Shown here: positions 17,129 to 24,876 of the stretch, in pieces | Position numbering within the stretch: position 1 is the first letter of the stretch | Layout of the letters: each line of letters begins with the position of its first letter | From: Desulforudis sp. | GTDB lineage: Bacteria > Bacillota > Desulfotomaculia > Desulfotomaculales > Desulforudaceae | Length of the DNA: 44,015 nt | Assembly: GCA_003604975.1 (NCBI GenBank) | Contig: QZIR01000068.1 | Coordinates: forward strand, 1 to 44,015 | Direction of reading: 5' to 3' | The notes under the pieces: model-generated | What the model was told of the DNA's origin: nothing | What the model saw: the letters and a program-made list of their open reading frames with translations, nothing else | The model's database searches: none | Position numbers and translations under genes: made by a program

Positions 17129-17908
17129 GTGGGAATGCTGGGGGTCGGTTTATTGGGGAAGCGTTTGCTGCAGGGATTTGCACTGCCCCTGGGGGTTCTA
17201 CTCCTCTGGTGGGCTGCCGCTGAAACCGGTCTGGTTAACACAACGATTCTACCCGGCCCGGGTGAGGTTTTCCTGGCCTTAAAAGACCTGGTGGCCGACG
17301 GTCGCCTCTGGGGACACCTGGACATCAGTCTGCGCCGGGTTGCGGGCGGCTTTACCCTCGCCCTGCTGTTCGGACTGCCCGCCGGCCTTGCCGTCGGTTA
17401 CTGGTCGCCGGTGCGCGAGTTCCTGGCCCCGTTTCTGCACTTCTTACGGCAGATACCACCGATCGCCTGGATTCCGGTCTTTATCCTGTGGCTGGGCATT
17501 GATGAAATGTCTAAACTGGCGGTCATCGCCTACGCCGCTTTCTTCCCGGTCTTCCTGAACACAGCGGCCGGGGTGGGGGGTATCAGCCAGGGCTACCTAC
17601 AGATGGGGCGAATGCTCGACTTCAAGTGGAGCGAGAGTTTCCGGCACATCGTCTGGCCGGCGGCCCTGCCTTCCATCGTTGCCGGGCTTCGCCTGGGAAT
17701 GGGCAACAGCTGGCGGGCCCTGGTGGTGGCGGAGATGATCGCCGCCACCAACGGGCTGGGATTCCTCATCGTGGAATCACGGCAGCGCGTGGATACACCC
17801 GAGATGTATGCCGGAATCCTGGTGATCGGCGTGGTCGGTCTGGTCCTGGACTATCTGCTCGTCGGTCTGGAAGCGAGGTTGCTGGTTTGGCAGGAGAGGC
17901 AGTGCTAA
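17129..17908 (+). CDS. ABC transporter permease, NitT/TauT/SsuC type
   Basis: A 259-aa membrane subunit with six helices and the BPD_transp_1 fold. The EAA-type cytoplasmic loop is seen as AAGVGGISQGYLQMGRMLDF followed by WPAALPSIVAGLRLGMG. ILPGPGEVFLAL near the N-terminus and QIPPIAWIPVFILWLGIDE are standard for the nitrate/taurine/alkanesulfonate family. Start GTG 17129 or ATG 17135; neither has a strong ribosome site. The stop overlaps the ATPase start by seven bases, so the two are translationally coupled. The substrate cannot be read from sequence. Confidence 0.88.
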   Translation: MGMLGVGLLGKRLLQGFALPLGVLLLWWAAAETGLVNTTILPGPGEVFLALKDLVADGRLWGHLDISLRRVAGGFTLALLFGLPAGLAVGYWSPVREFLAPFLHFLRQIPPIAWIPVFILWLGIDEMSKLAVIAYAAFFPVFLNTAAGVGGISQGYLQMGRMLDFKWSESFRHIVWPAALPSIVAGLRLGMGNSWRALVVAEMIAATNGLGFLIVESRQRVDTPEMYAGILVIGVVGLVLDYLLVGLEARLLVWQERQC

Positions 17909-18657
17909 CGGTACGGGAATCAGAAATACGCTGGCAGGGGGTCACCGTGGACTTCCCGCTTCGGCGCCTGCGCGCCATCCAGGATATCAGCCTGGAGGTA
18001 CAGGGCGGCGAGGTGCTGGCCGTTATGGGGCCAAGCGGTTGCGGCAAGAGCACCCTGCTGAAAACTGCCGCCGGCCTGGTCAGCCCCAAGGCCGGAACGG
18101 TGCAATTGGGAGCAAAACCGATCTCCAGCCCGTCGCGGCAAATTGCACTGGTCTTCCAGGAAGCGGCGCTCTTTCCCTGGTTTACTGTGGAACGAAACAT
18201 CGATCTCGCACTAGCCCGCACCATCTCCCGCAATGAACGTACCACACAGGTCTCCCGCCTGCTGGCCACGGTCGGCCTGACCGACTTCGGCCACGTCTTC
18301 CCCCGTGAGCTATCCGGGGGAATGGCCAGGCGCGCGGCTCTGGCCGCCGCGCTCGCGCGTGACCCGGCGGCGCTCCTACTCGACGAACCGTTCAGCGGAC
18401 TCGACGTGACGAGCAGGCGCAAGCTCGCGCGTGAACTTGCCGGAATCATTGCCAACCGGGCCCTGACCACGATCCTGGTGACCCACAGTGTGGACGAGAC
18501 CCTGATGCTGGCGGACCGGGTGGTTGTGCTTACCGGACGCCCCGGACGGGTCCGGACCAGCGTTCCGGTCGGGCTGCCCCACCCGCGTCAGGGAAACGAA
18601 CCGGAACTGGCCGAAGTGCGTACCCGTCTGTACAACATCCTGGAAACGGAGGAATGA
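17902..18657 (+). CDS. ABC transporter ATP-binding protein, NitT/TauT type
   Basis: A 251-aa ATPase energising the adjacent permease. Walker A is GPSGCGKST, the Q-loop lies in LVFQEAALFPW, the signature is LSGGMARRAALA, Walker B is ALLLDEPFSGLD, and the switch His is in VTHSVDET. The GTG at 17902 has CAGGAGAGG five bases upstream inside the permease gene. Longer in-frame readings reach back to 17626 but lie wholly inside the permease. It ends in an ATGA overlap with the binding-protein gene. Confidence 0.92.
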   Translation: MLTVRESEIRWQGVTVDFPLRRLRAIQDISLEVQGGEVLAVMGPSGCGKSTLLKTAAGLVSPKAGTVQLGAKPISSPSRQIALVFQEAALFPWFTVERNIDLALARTISRNERTTQVSRLLATVGLTDFGHVFPRELSGGMARRAALAAALARDPAALLLDEPFSGLDVTSRRKLARELAGIIANRALTTILVTHSVDETLMLADRVVVLTGRPGRVRTSVPVGLPHPRQGNEPELAEVRTRLYNILETEE

Positions 18658-19643
18658 GCGTTATGCTTAGACGTGTCCTGGTCTTGATGCTTGTTGTCCT
18701 GGCCTCGCTGCTCGCGCTAACGGCTTGCGGCGAAAAGGAAAAACCCGGCTCCGAACCGCTGGAAGCGTTCCGCCTGACCTATAATCCCCTGCCCTTTAAC
18801 CTGCCCTCGATGGTGATGCGGAGCGAGGGGTTCCTGGATCAGCAACTAAGCGAGCGAGGGTTTGACGGGGTGACCGTCGAGCACAAGGCCTTCGAGGCCG
18901 GGTTTAACATGAGTGAGGCGATGGCCACCGGTCAGTTGGACATCGCCACGGTAACCGGGTTTACATCCGCCGTAATGGCTCGGGCTGCCGGGCGCGATCT
19001 GAAAATCGTGGCGGCCTACAGCCGTGCCCCGTCCGCGTTTGCCCTGGCCGTCCCCGCCGGGGAGACGGCCCTGCCTGCGGACATCCGGGGTTGGAAGATC
19101 GCCCTCCCGATCGGCACCGAGGCGCACTACCTCCTAGGCCGGATCTTGGACGAACAGGGACTGTCGTTCTCAGACGTAGAGATCGTGAACATGCTGGTAC
19201 CGGACGCTGCGGCCGCACTGCTCTCCGGGAATGTGGACGCCGCGGTGCTGGTCGATCCGGTACTCTCCCGCCTGGAAACGGGGAACAAGATCCGTGTTTA
19301 CCGTGACGGCGAGGGTCTGGTCCTGGGAATGACCGTTACTGCCGTGTGGGCCGAATTCCTGGCCGCCCATCCCGAAGCTATAGAGGCCTACCTGGCCGCC
19401 GTCGGTGACAGCCTCGGGTATATTGACGCCAACAAAGAGGAGACGCTCGTCCTGGCCGTGGAGGAAACCGGCCTGCCGCAGCCCGTGGTCACCAAACTCA
19501 TGCAGAAGTACAACTTCGACCCGATGATTGATGAAGATGTCAAGCGGGGTATGGAGGACCAGATCGAGTTTCTCTATGAGGCCGGTCTGATCAAGGAGCG
19601 GATCAGTCTGGATGACCTGCTGGACCTGGGGCCGCGGGGATAG
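18654..19643 (+). CDS. ABC transporter substrate-binding lipoprotein, NitT/TauT type
   Basis: A 329-aa extracellular solute-binding protein. Residues 1-24 form a lipoprotein signal with lipobox LTAC, Cys25 being the lipid anchor. The body is SsuA/NMT1-like: FEAGFNMSEAMATGQLDIAT, LPADIRGWKIALPIGTEAHY and SGNVDAAVLVDPV mark the two lobes. It is the last gene of the operon, sharing ATGA with the ATPase gene and followed at once by a terminator. The ligand is unknown; family members bind sulfonates, nitrate, taurine or pyrimidine precursors. The regulator in the opposite direction at 19696-21453 may control it, but this is only positional. Confidence 0.87.
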   Translation: MSVMLRRVLVLMLVVLASLLALTACGEKEKPGSEPLEAFRLTYNPLPFNLPSMVMRSEGFLDQQLSERGFDGVTVEHKAFEAGFNMSEAMATGQLDIATVTGFTSAVMARAAGRDLKIVAAYSRAPSAFALAVPAGETALPADIRGWKIALPIGTEAHYLLGRILDEQGLSFSDVEIVNMLVPDAAAALLSGNVDAAVLVDPVLSRLETGNKIRVYRDGEGLVLGMTVTAVWAEFLAAHPEAIEAYLAAVGDSLGYIDANKEETLVLAVEETGLPQPVVTKLMQKYNFDPMIDEDVKRGMEDQIEFLYEAGLIKERISLDDLLDLGPRG

Positions 19644-19650
19644 GTGGCAA

Positions 19651-19676
19651 GGCAGGTCACAGACCTGCCTCTTTCT
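19651..19676 (+). terminator. Terminator of the ABC operon
   Basis: GGCAGGTC, a three-base loop ACA and the perfect complement GACCTGCC, followed by TCTTTCT. It separates the operon from the convergent regulator gene. Confidence 0.75.
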
Positions 19677-19695
19677 CACCTATCCCCTTAAAGTG

Positions 19696-21453
19696 TTAAT
19701 CACCGCCGCCGCCCGTATCTTCGTCCAGCAGCCGATAGATGAATTCTACCGGCACCCCGCACTTCCGGGCGAACTTCAGCGTGTTCGGAAGGCTTGGGAA
19801 CTTGGCTCCCTTCTCGTACATCAGATACTGCCCCGGGTTAACGCCGAGCATCCTCTGGCTGAATTCCGACTGGTTAAACCCAAGGGTTTTCCGGATCTCC
19901 CGCCAGTGAATCGAAACCGGAACCTGTTCCTTCGGCGCCGTAGCGGACACGCCTCCCGGTCCAACTTCACCCTGGTTAAAGAAGTTGCCTGTGAGGCGCT
20001 CGGCATCTTCAAAGATAGAGAGTGTGCTGGTGCCGTTGGACCCTTCCAGGAAGAAGTGTTCAATTAAATACGGGCGGATCTCGGTGATATTTAGCCGGAT
20101 CAGCCTGATCCTCGGACGAACGCCGGCCGTCTCCCCCGGAATGTCGATCAACTGGGTGTGGTTGGCCAACTCCCGGCGCGTACGGCCCAGTACAAACTCC
20201 GGTCCCAGGCCGCTGGCATCACACCAGGCCCGGTTCACGAAAACGATCCGGTCGTTCAGATCGGAGAGGATCATGGCAAAGGGCAGGTGGTCGAATAGTT
20301 GCAGTGCCTGCTCCTTGTTTTCAAAATGCCCAACTTCCTTGAAGGTGAGTACGACGGTCCTGTCGTTGGCCACCCTGATCGACAAGGTGAGCAAGACATC
20401 ACGCCCGTCAAAACGGGCCCGTACGATCTGGTCGTTCAGCTCCGAGGCCTCGGAATTCAGGAACTGCTCCACAAGATGCGCCGTTTCGGGAAGGTCCGGT
20501 AACTGGTAGATGTTCCGGCCCAGGACCTGTTCCCGGCGAACTCCGGTGATCCGCTCGGCCGCCTTGTTCCAGAGCACCACCGTCAGGGCATCGTTCAGCA
20601 GGACGACGCCGACGTCCATCTTCTCATAGTCGGCAATCGCCTTCTGGGAAACGCGGTCGTAGTCACGCTGCTTCAACACCAGCTGCTGCTGTAAGGACAG
20701 TTTGTTGGTGTGGGCCTCAATCCCGTTGGCCATGGCCCGCAGGATCGTCACCACGTGGCTGACAGCGTAGTCGTTTGGGACGGTCACGCTTATCGCGCCC
20801 TTGACCTCTCCAACCAACCCTAAAATGGGTGTGCCAAAGCTGGTCCAGTTGTCGAACATCTCATTGTAGTGCTCTGCCCCGGCGATAACCACCGATTTTC
20901 CGGTGACAAGCGCGGTTCCGAGACCGTTGTTGCCAATGTTTGTCTCTGAATGCAGGGCCCCTTTTATAAAGTACTTTTCCCCTGCCTCCGACGCAGTCTG
21001 ACTATCTGTACGGACGTCAAGGATGTAGCCCTCTTCGTCAGCGATGCTGATTACAAAGACCGGTACCAGGTTACCGACCAGATCACCCAGGATATCAAAG
21101 AACGGCTTTGCCGCTTCAAAGATGTCTACGCGTTGCAGGATGCGCTCCCGGAGTTCTTCCACCGAAAGGATTACCGGGTTCAGGATACCATCGCGTGTAC
21201 CTCCGCTGTCCCGAACGCGCCGCCAGGCCTGTACAACAAGGGGATCGACCATGATCAATTCGGACTCTTCCCCTCTGGAGAGAACTTCACGGGCCTTCTT
21301 CAGCAGCCCCTGATCCCGCTCGATTGGAAAGACACGGGAAACCATCAGGCTGTTCTTCTGCACCCCGGGAAGATTTCTCAGGCTGGAGAGCATGGGCATC
21401 GCATCAAAACCCTTAGCCCGTACCTTCAGGCGTACCTCGTATACTGTGTCCAA
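19696..21453 (-). CDS. AcoR-like GAF - PAS - PAS - XRE helix-turn-helix regulator
   Basis: A 585-aa sensor-regulator. The N-terminal 240 residues resemble the sensor of sigma-54 activators such as AcoR (VVQAWRRVRDSG, then NIGNNGLGTALVTGKSVVIA in a GAF-like domain). Two PAS domains follow at about 265-370 (DVGVVLLNDALTVVLWNKAA; ITGVRREQVLGRNI) and 385-470 (FAMILSDLNDRIVFVNRAWC). There is no AAA+ module. Instead the last 70 residues form an XRE-type helix-turn-helix (GFNQSEFSQRMLGVNPGQYL). The TTG at 21453 follows a G-rich site. It faces the ABC operon, which may be its target. Confidence 0.8.
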   Translation of the reverse strand: MDTVYEVRLKVRAKGFDAMPMLSSLRNLPGVQKNSLMVSRVFPIERDQGLLKKAREVLSRGEESELIMVDPLVVQAWRRVRDSGGTRDGILNPVILSVEELRERILQRVDIFEAAKPFFDILGDLVGNLVPVFVISIADEEGYILDVRTDSQTASEAGEKYFIKGALHSETNIGNNGLGTALVTGKSVVIAGAEHYNEMFDNWTSFGTPILGLVGEVKGAISVTVPNDYAVSHVVTILRAMANGIEAHTNKLSLQQQLVLKQRDYDRVSQKAIADYEKMDVGVVLLNDALTVVLWNKAAERITGVRREQVLGRNIYQLPDLPETAHLVEQFLNSEASELNDQIVRARFDGRDVLLTLSIRVANDRTVVLTFKEVGHFENKEQALQLFDHLPFAMILSDLNDRIVFVNRAWCDASGLGPEFVLGRTRRELANHTQLIDIPGETAGVRPRIRLIRLNITEIRPYLIEHFFLEGSNGTSTLSIFEDAERLTGNFFNQGEVGPGGVSATAPKEQVPVSIHWREIRKTLGFNQSEFSQRMLGVNPGQYLMYEKGAKFPSLPNTLKFARKCGVPVEFIYRLLDEDTGGGGD

Positions 21454-21519
21454 TACTACCCCCCGTTTCCTGGTTACTTGTGACGCTTCGTGAATTGGTG
21501 TGATCAGACCATTAATGTC

Positions 21520-21549
21520 TATCTAACACGTTTTTGTTAGCGTCGTCAA
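21520..21549 (-). promoter_or_regulatory. Probable promoter and operator-like repeat of the XRE regulator
   Basis: TTGACG (21549-21544) and TAGATA (21525-21520) are spaced by 18 bases. The spacer and -10 carry an inverted repeat CTAACA / TGTTAG (21523-21540), a good position for autoregulation. Confidence 0.45.
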
Positions 21550-21812
21550 GATTGATTCCAGGTTGTGCTAAGAATTGATATTGATTAGAACTCCGCTGGA
21601 ACATATACCCCGGTTAATACGCTTTTGGTAAGGCTCGCCTGCTCAAACGTATAACAGCCCTGTTTAAAGTTTAACATCGCTGTGGGCGTGGCCGTGATCA
21701 TTGACTCGGTGGCCCTTTCCGGACTGCTGCGCCCTTGAGGCCTTAAACCCGAACCCTTTTCCCGGCAGAAGACTTGCAATGTGGAATAGCTAGTCAACTG
21801 GAGAGGAACACG

Positions 21813-21821
21813 TGTTATAAT
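21813..21821 (+). promoter_or_regulatory. Extended -10 promoter of the CPBP gene
   Basis: TG-T-TATAAT lies 17 bases before the TTG start with a G-rich ribosome site between. No good -35 is seen. The rest of the interval 21550-21812 shows nothing recognisable. Confidence 0.5.
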
Positions 21822-21838
21822 GTCAGGGGGGGGTCGAC

Positions 21839-22732
21839 TTGACTCGAAAACTGGCGGGGTCTCTGCTATATCTCATCCTCATCTGTACAGCCTGGCTTGT
21901 GGTCGTCTTCCCGGCAGGCATTAGCGGCTCTCTCCTGGGCCAGGTCGCCGGTGATAATTTGGATTTGGTGGGTAACACTGTTTCGCGCCTGGCCGCCCTG
22001 GTCACGGTGCTTTTGGTAACCCATCTATTTGTGCGACGGACCTTGAATATGGGGCTCGGCGAATTGGGCCTGGCCCTTACGAACAGGACCGGGTTGCTCC
22101 TCGGGACCGGTACCGTAATCGGAGCGGTAGGACTGACGGCGGTGTTTCTGCTCTGCCTCAGCCTTGGCCATCTGGTGGTACTGGGATTTTGCTGGCACCA
22201 CGTCCCCCCGGTGGAGTTTCTGGCTGCCATTTACCGTGGAGTCCTGGTCTGTATCGTGGTGGCCGTCACCGAGGAAGTTATTTTTCGCGGTTATTTCCTC
22301 CAGTCCCTGAGCCGTACCTTCAGTTTTCCGCTGGCAGTGGTGCTTACCTCCCTTCTTTTCGCGTTGCTGCACTTCGGTGGGCCTGCGGCTTCCTCCGTGC
22401 AACCAATGCTCCTTTTCGGCGGGTTGTTTAGCGCCGGGCTGATCCTCGCCGCCGCCTACTACATATCCCAAAGCCTGTGGCTTCCCATCGGCATCCACTT
22501 TGCCTGGAACCTGACCGAGAAGATACTCGGGATTACCGGTCAAACCGGCGAAACCGCCGTTCTCCTGGTTACCAGGGTTGATGGGCCGACATGGCTGGTC
22601 GGGTCGGCATACGGTACGGAAGGCGCCGTTTTTGGCTATCTGGGGATGGGCCTAATGGCCGTTCTCCTCTACCTGCTGAGGCACAAGCTGAAGGCCCCCC
22701 CCTTGCGGGCCCGCATTTCCTCAGTACGTTAA
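21839..22732 (+). CDS. CPBP-family (CAAX-type) intramembrane protease
   Basis: A 297-aa membrane protein with about eight hydrophobic segments. It has the CPBP/Abi metalloprotease motifs: E145-E146-V-I-F-R150 (EExxxR), LHFG with His178, and H220-F-A-W-N224 (HxxxN/D). Family members process prenylated or membrane peptides, and several act in bacteriocin self-immunity or stress. The start is TTG at 21839 behind a run of eight G. The small gene at 22748 follows after 15 bases with its own AAGGAGG, so the two form an operon. Confidence 0.85.
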   Translation: MTRKLAGSLLYLILICTAWLVVVFPAGISGSLLGQVAGDNLDLVGNTVSRLAALVTVLLVTHLFVRRTLNMGLGELGLALTNRTGLLLGTGTVIGAVGLTAVFLLCLSLGHLVVLGFCWHHVPPVEFLAAIYRGVLVCIVVAVTEEVIFRGYFLQSLSRTFSFPLAVVLTSLLFALLHFGGPAASSVQPMLLFGGLFSAGLILAAAYYISQSLWLPIGIHFAWNLTEKILGITGQTGETAVLLVTRVDGPTWLVGSAYGTEGAVFGYLGMGLMAVLLYLLRHKLKAPPLRARISSVR

Positions 22733-22747
22733 GGAGGGAACGGGGGT

Positions 22748-23218
22748 GTGGCCGTGACCAGGAATTTTGACTATCCGTCTTTTAGTACCTTAAGCCTGGA
22801 AACCTTTCTAAAGAGCGCTGCGGAGGCTAGGCCCAACAGAGTTGACCTTACATACCTGACCGAATTCGTAGGCCTGCCCGCCAAGAATGCCGATCTTCTA
22901 CTCTCGGGGCTGCTTACCTTGGGTTTTATAAATTCCGACGGGGGGGTAACCATGGAGGGGCGCCTCGCGGTCAGTGACCAGACGCGCCCGTCCGCCTTCG
23001 GGAGTGCATTCACCCGGGTCTATGGGGAGATGCTTGTAGTCCTGCTTGAGAACGATGAATTCAATCTGGATCAGGTGCATCAGTTCCTCGATGCCCGCAC
23101 CGACCTTAAGCTGAGCGGTCGCCAGAAGGTAGCGGCCGTCTTTAGGTACCTCCTGCTAAACGGCGACCGTGAGGACATCAAGGCTCGGTTCAGCCAGAAG
23201 AAGTGCTTTGCCACCTAG
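22748..23218 (+). CDS. Conserved-looking protein of unknown function, winged-helix-like
   Basis: 156 aa, soluble, with a pattern of short helices. DLTYLTEFVGLPAKNADLLL and GLLTLGFINSDGGVTMEGRL look like a winged helix-turn-helix followed by a wing, then a second helical half (FNLDQVHQFLDARTDLKLSG). I cannot name the family. The start is GTG at 22748, nine bases after GGAGGG. Its stop overlaps the end of fetB on the other strand by four bases. Being cotranscribed with a membrane protease suggests a regulatory or accessory role, but this is context only. Confidence 0.7.
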   Translation: MAVTRNFDYPSFSTLSLETFLKSAAEARPNRVDLTYLTEFVGLPAKNADLLLSGLLTLGFINSDGGVTMEGRLAVSDQTRPSAFGSAFTRVYGEMLVVLLENDEFNLDQVHQFLDARTDLKLSGRQKVAAVFRYLLLNGDREDIKARFSQKKCFAT

Positions 23219-23991
23219 CTTTTCGCGGGATCCCTCGACCGCCCCGGTTCGCGCAGTTGATGCGCCGGGGTAAAGAGGGCCGGGTAGGTCAGAAAGGCCA
23301 GCACGATTGCGCACACCGCCGAGACCGCCGTTAACGAAAACATGATCAGGAGCTGCCAGCGCACCGCTACCTCGGGACTGACCCCGGCGATGATCAACCC
23401 GGTCATCATCCCCGGCAACTGCACCAGCCCAACCGTCTTCAAATTATCGATGATCGGTATCGTCCCCGCCCTCACGGTCTTGCGCAGGACGGGCAGCACG
23501 GCCTGACGTGCCGTGGCCCCCAGTGACAGGGCCACCATTATCTGCTGCCGCCCCGCCTCGATCTCAGCCTGCAGCCGGTTGAGCAGGAGGCCGGCCACAA
23601 TCATCGCGTTCCCAACCACCATCCCGCTGATCGGAATCACATACTGCGGGGTCGGCGGAATAATCTCCAAACCCAGCATGACCAGCATGGCCATCACCTC
23701 GGTCGCGGTGATCGCGGCCAGTACCTTCCAGAAAACCTGGGGGATCTGGTTTCCCCGCCGGGCGGCATTCTGAGCCGCCACCAGGATCATCACCATTACC
23801 ATCAACACGATGTAAGGCCAGTCTCGCAGTTCGAAGACCACCAACAGGACGTAGCCGACCAGGGTTAGCTGCACGGCTGCCCTGATGGTCCCAATCAGAA
23901 GGTCCCGCTCCAGACCCAGTCGCTGCCAGAGGGAAAGTAAGATCGTGAGTCCGATGAAAACCAGGGTCAGTACCGTTGCCGTAATACTCAC
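23215..23991 (-). CDS. fetB: Iron (metal) export ABC permease FetB (UPF0014/YbbM)
   Basis: A 258-aa membrane protein with seven hydrophobic segments. Typical FetB patterns are NAARRGNQIPQVFWK, YVIPISGMVVGNAMIVAGLL, ALSLGATARQAVLPVLRKTV and VGLVQLPGMMTGLIIAG. In E. coli FetAB exports iron and protects against peroxide; the same role is inferred here. The GTG start shares four bases with the fetA stop, giving tight coupling. Its 3' end meets the small gene at 22748 convergently. Confidence 0.88.
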   Translation of the reverse strand: MSITATVLTLVFIGLTILLSLWQRLGLERDLLIGTIRAAVQLTLVGYVLLVVFELRDWPYIVLMVMVMILVAAQNAARRGNQIPQVFWKVLAAITATEVMAMLVMLGLEIIPPTPQYVIPISGMVVGNAMIVAGLLLNRLQAEIEAGRQQIMVALSLGATARQAVLPVLRKTVRAGTIPIIDNLKTVGLVQLPGMMTGLIIAGVSPEVAVRWQLLIMFSLTAVSAVCAIVLAFLTYPALFTPAHQLREPGRSRDPAKS

Positions 23992-24731
23992 CGGGCCTCA
24001 CCCCTCTCCAGCCTCGATCTCAGGTATTCCCTGGCGGCGGGGTGCTGGGGCTGGTTGAGAACCTCGACCGTGGGTCCCGCTTCCACCAGCCGCCCGCAAT
24101 CGAGCACCCAGGTCTCCCCATCCAGACGCAGAGCCTGAGCCAGGTCGTGTGTCACCCACAAGCAGGTCAGCCCCTTTTCCCGCTGCATTCCGAGGAGAAG
24201 TTCCTCGATCCCCCGTGCCGCGTTTTGGTCAAGGGCCGAGGTCGGTTCATCCAGCAACAGTACTGCCGGGTCATTGGCGAGTACCCGCGCCAGGGCAACC
24301 CGCTGCTGCTGCCCGCCCGAAAGGTCACGGGCGTCGCGGTTGGCAAGGGACGAATCCAGGCCCACCTGGCGCAACAGGGCCTCCGGGTCCTCATCGCACT
24401 CCCGGCCTACCAAGCGCGGGCCGTAAAGGACGTTCTCACGGACTGTACCGGAGAGCATCACCGACTGTTGAAAGACCATCCCCACCTGCCGCCGCAGGTC
24501 CAGGACGTTCCACTTCCGCAGATCCCGGCCCAGGTACGTGATCCGGCCCCGGTCGGGGTCTTCCAGGCGGTTTAACAACAGCAGCAGCGTGCTTTTGCCC
24601 GATCCGGAGGGACCGACGATGGTGACGATGTCTCCGCCGTGTACCGAAGCCGATAAGCCTTCCAGGGCGTTAAAGCACTCCTTGCCGTCAAAGCGGGATT
24701 TCCAGAGGTCATCCAATGAGAACATCATCAT
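23988..24731 (-). CDS. fetA: Iron (metal) export ABC ATPase FetA
   Basis: A 247-aa ATPase with Walker A GPSGSGKST, Q-loop VGMVFQQSVML, signature LSGGQQQRVALA and Walker B VLLLDEPTSALD. It powers FetB encoded immediately downstream. Three ATG codons in a row stand at the start (24731, 24728, 24725), preceded by GGCAGGAG, so the first or second is used. A strong promoter (24801-24773, minus strand) lies 40 bases upstream, its -10 covered by a palindrome shared with mnmA. Iron as substrate comes from the family, not from the sequence. Confidence 0.87.
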   Translation of the reverse strand: MMMFSLDDLWKSRFDGKECFNALEGLSASVHGGDIVTIVGPSGSGKSTLLLLLNRLEDPDRGRITYLGRDLRKWNVLDLRRQVGMVFQQSVMLSGTVRENVLYGPRLVGRECDEDPEALLRQVGLDSSLANRDARDLSGGQQQRVALARVLANDPAVLLLDEPTSALDQNAARGIEELLLGMQREKGLTCLWVTHDLAQALRLDGETWVLDCGRLVEAGPTVEVLNQPQHPAAREYLRSRLERGEAR

Positions 24732-24748
24732 CCAGCAGCTCCTGCCCT

Positions 24749-24801
24749 TTGGACGTCAGAATGATACCGATTATATTATCGGTTGCGGACGAGCGGGTCA
24801 A
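24749..24801. promoter_or_regulatory. Overlapping divergent promoters of fetAB and mnmA with a palindromic operator
   Basis: Minus strand: TTGACC (24801-24796), 17-base spacer, TAATAT (24778-24773). Plus strand: TTGGAC (24749-24754), 17-base spacer, TATATT (24772-24777). The two -10 boxes occupy the same bases. They lie inside the inverted repeat ACCGAT-TATATT-ATCGGT (24766-24783). Only one polymerase could occupy the site at a time, and a bound regulator would block both. Confidence 0.65.
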
Positions 24802-24876
24802 CCCGGAAGGAGAAAGAGGAAACACGGGCAAAATGGAGAAAAGGGCTCAGTCAGGGAGAAAGGAACGTGACCGGAT

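Noticed and set aside
21585-21797. 70-codon minus-strand frame in the gap before the CPBP gene
   Set aside because: There is no ribosome site, the composition is odd and no family is recognised. It also overlaps the likely CPBP promoter region.
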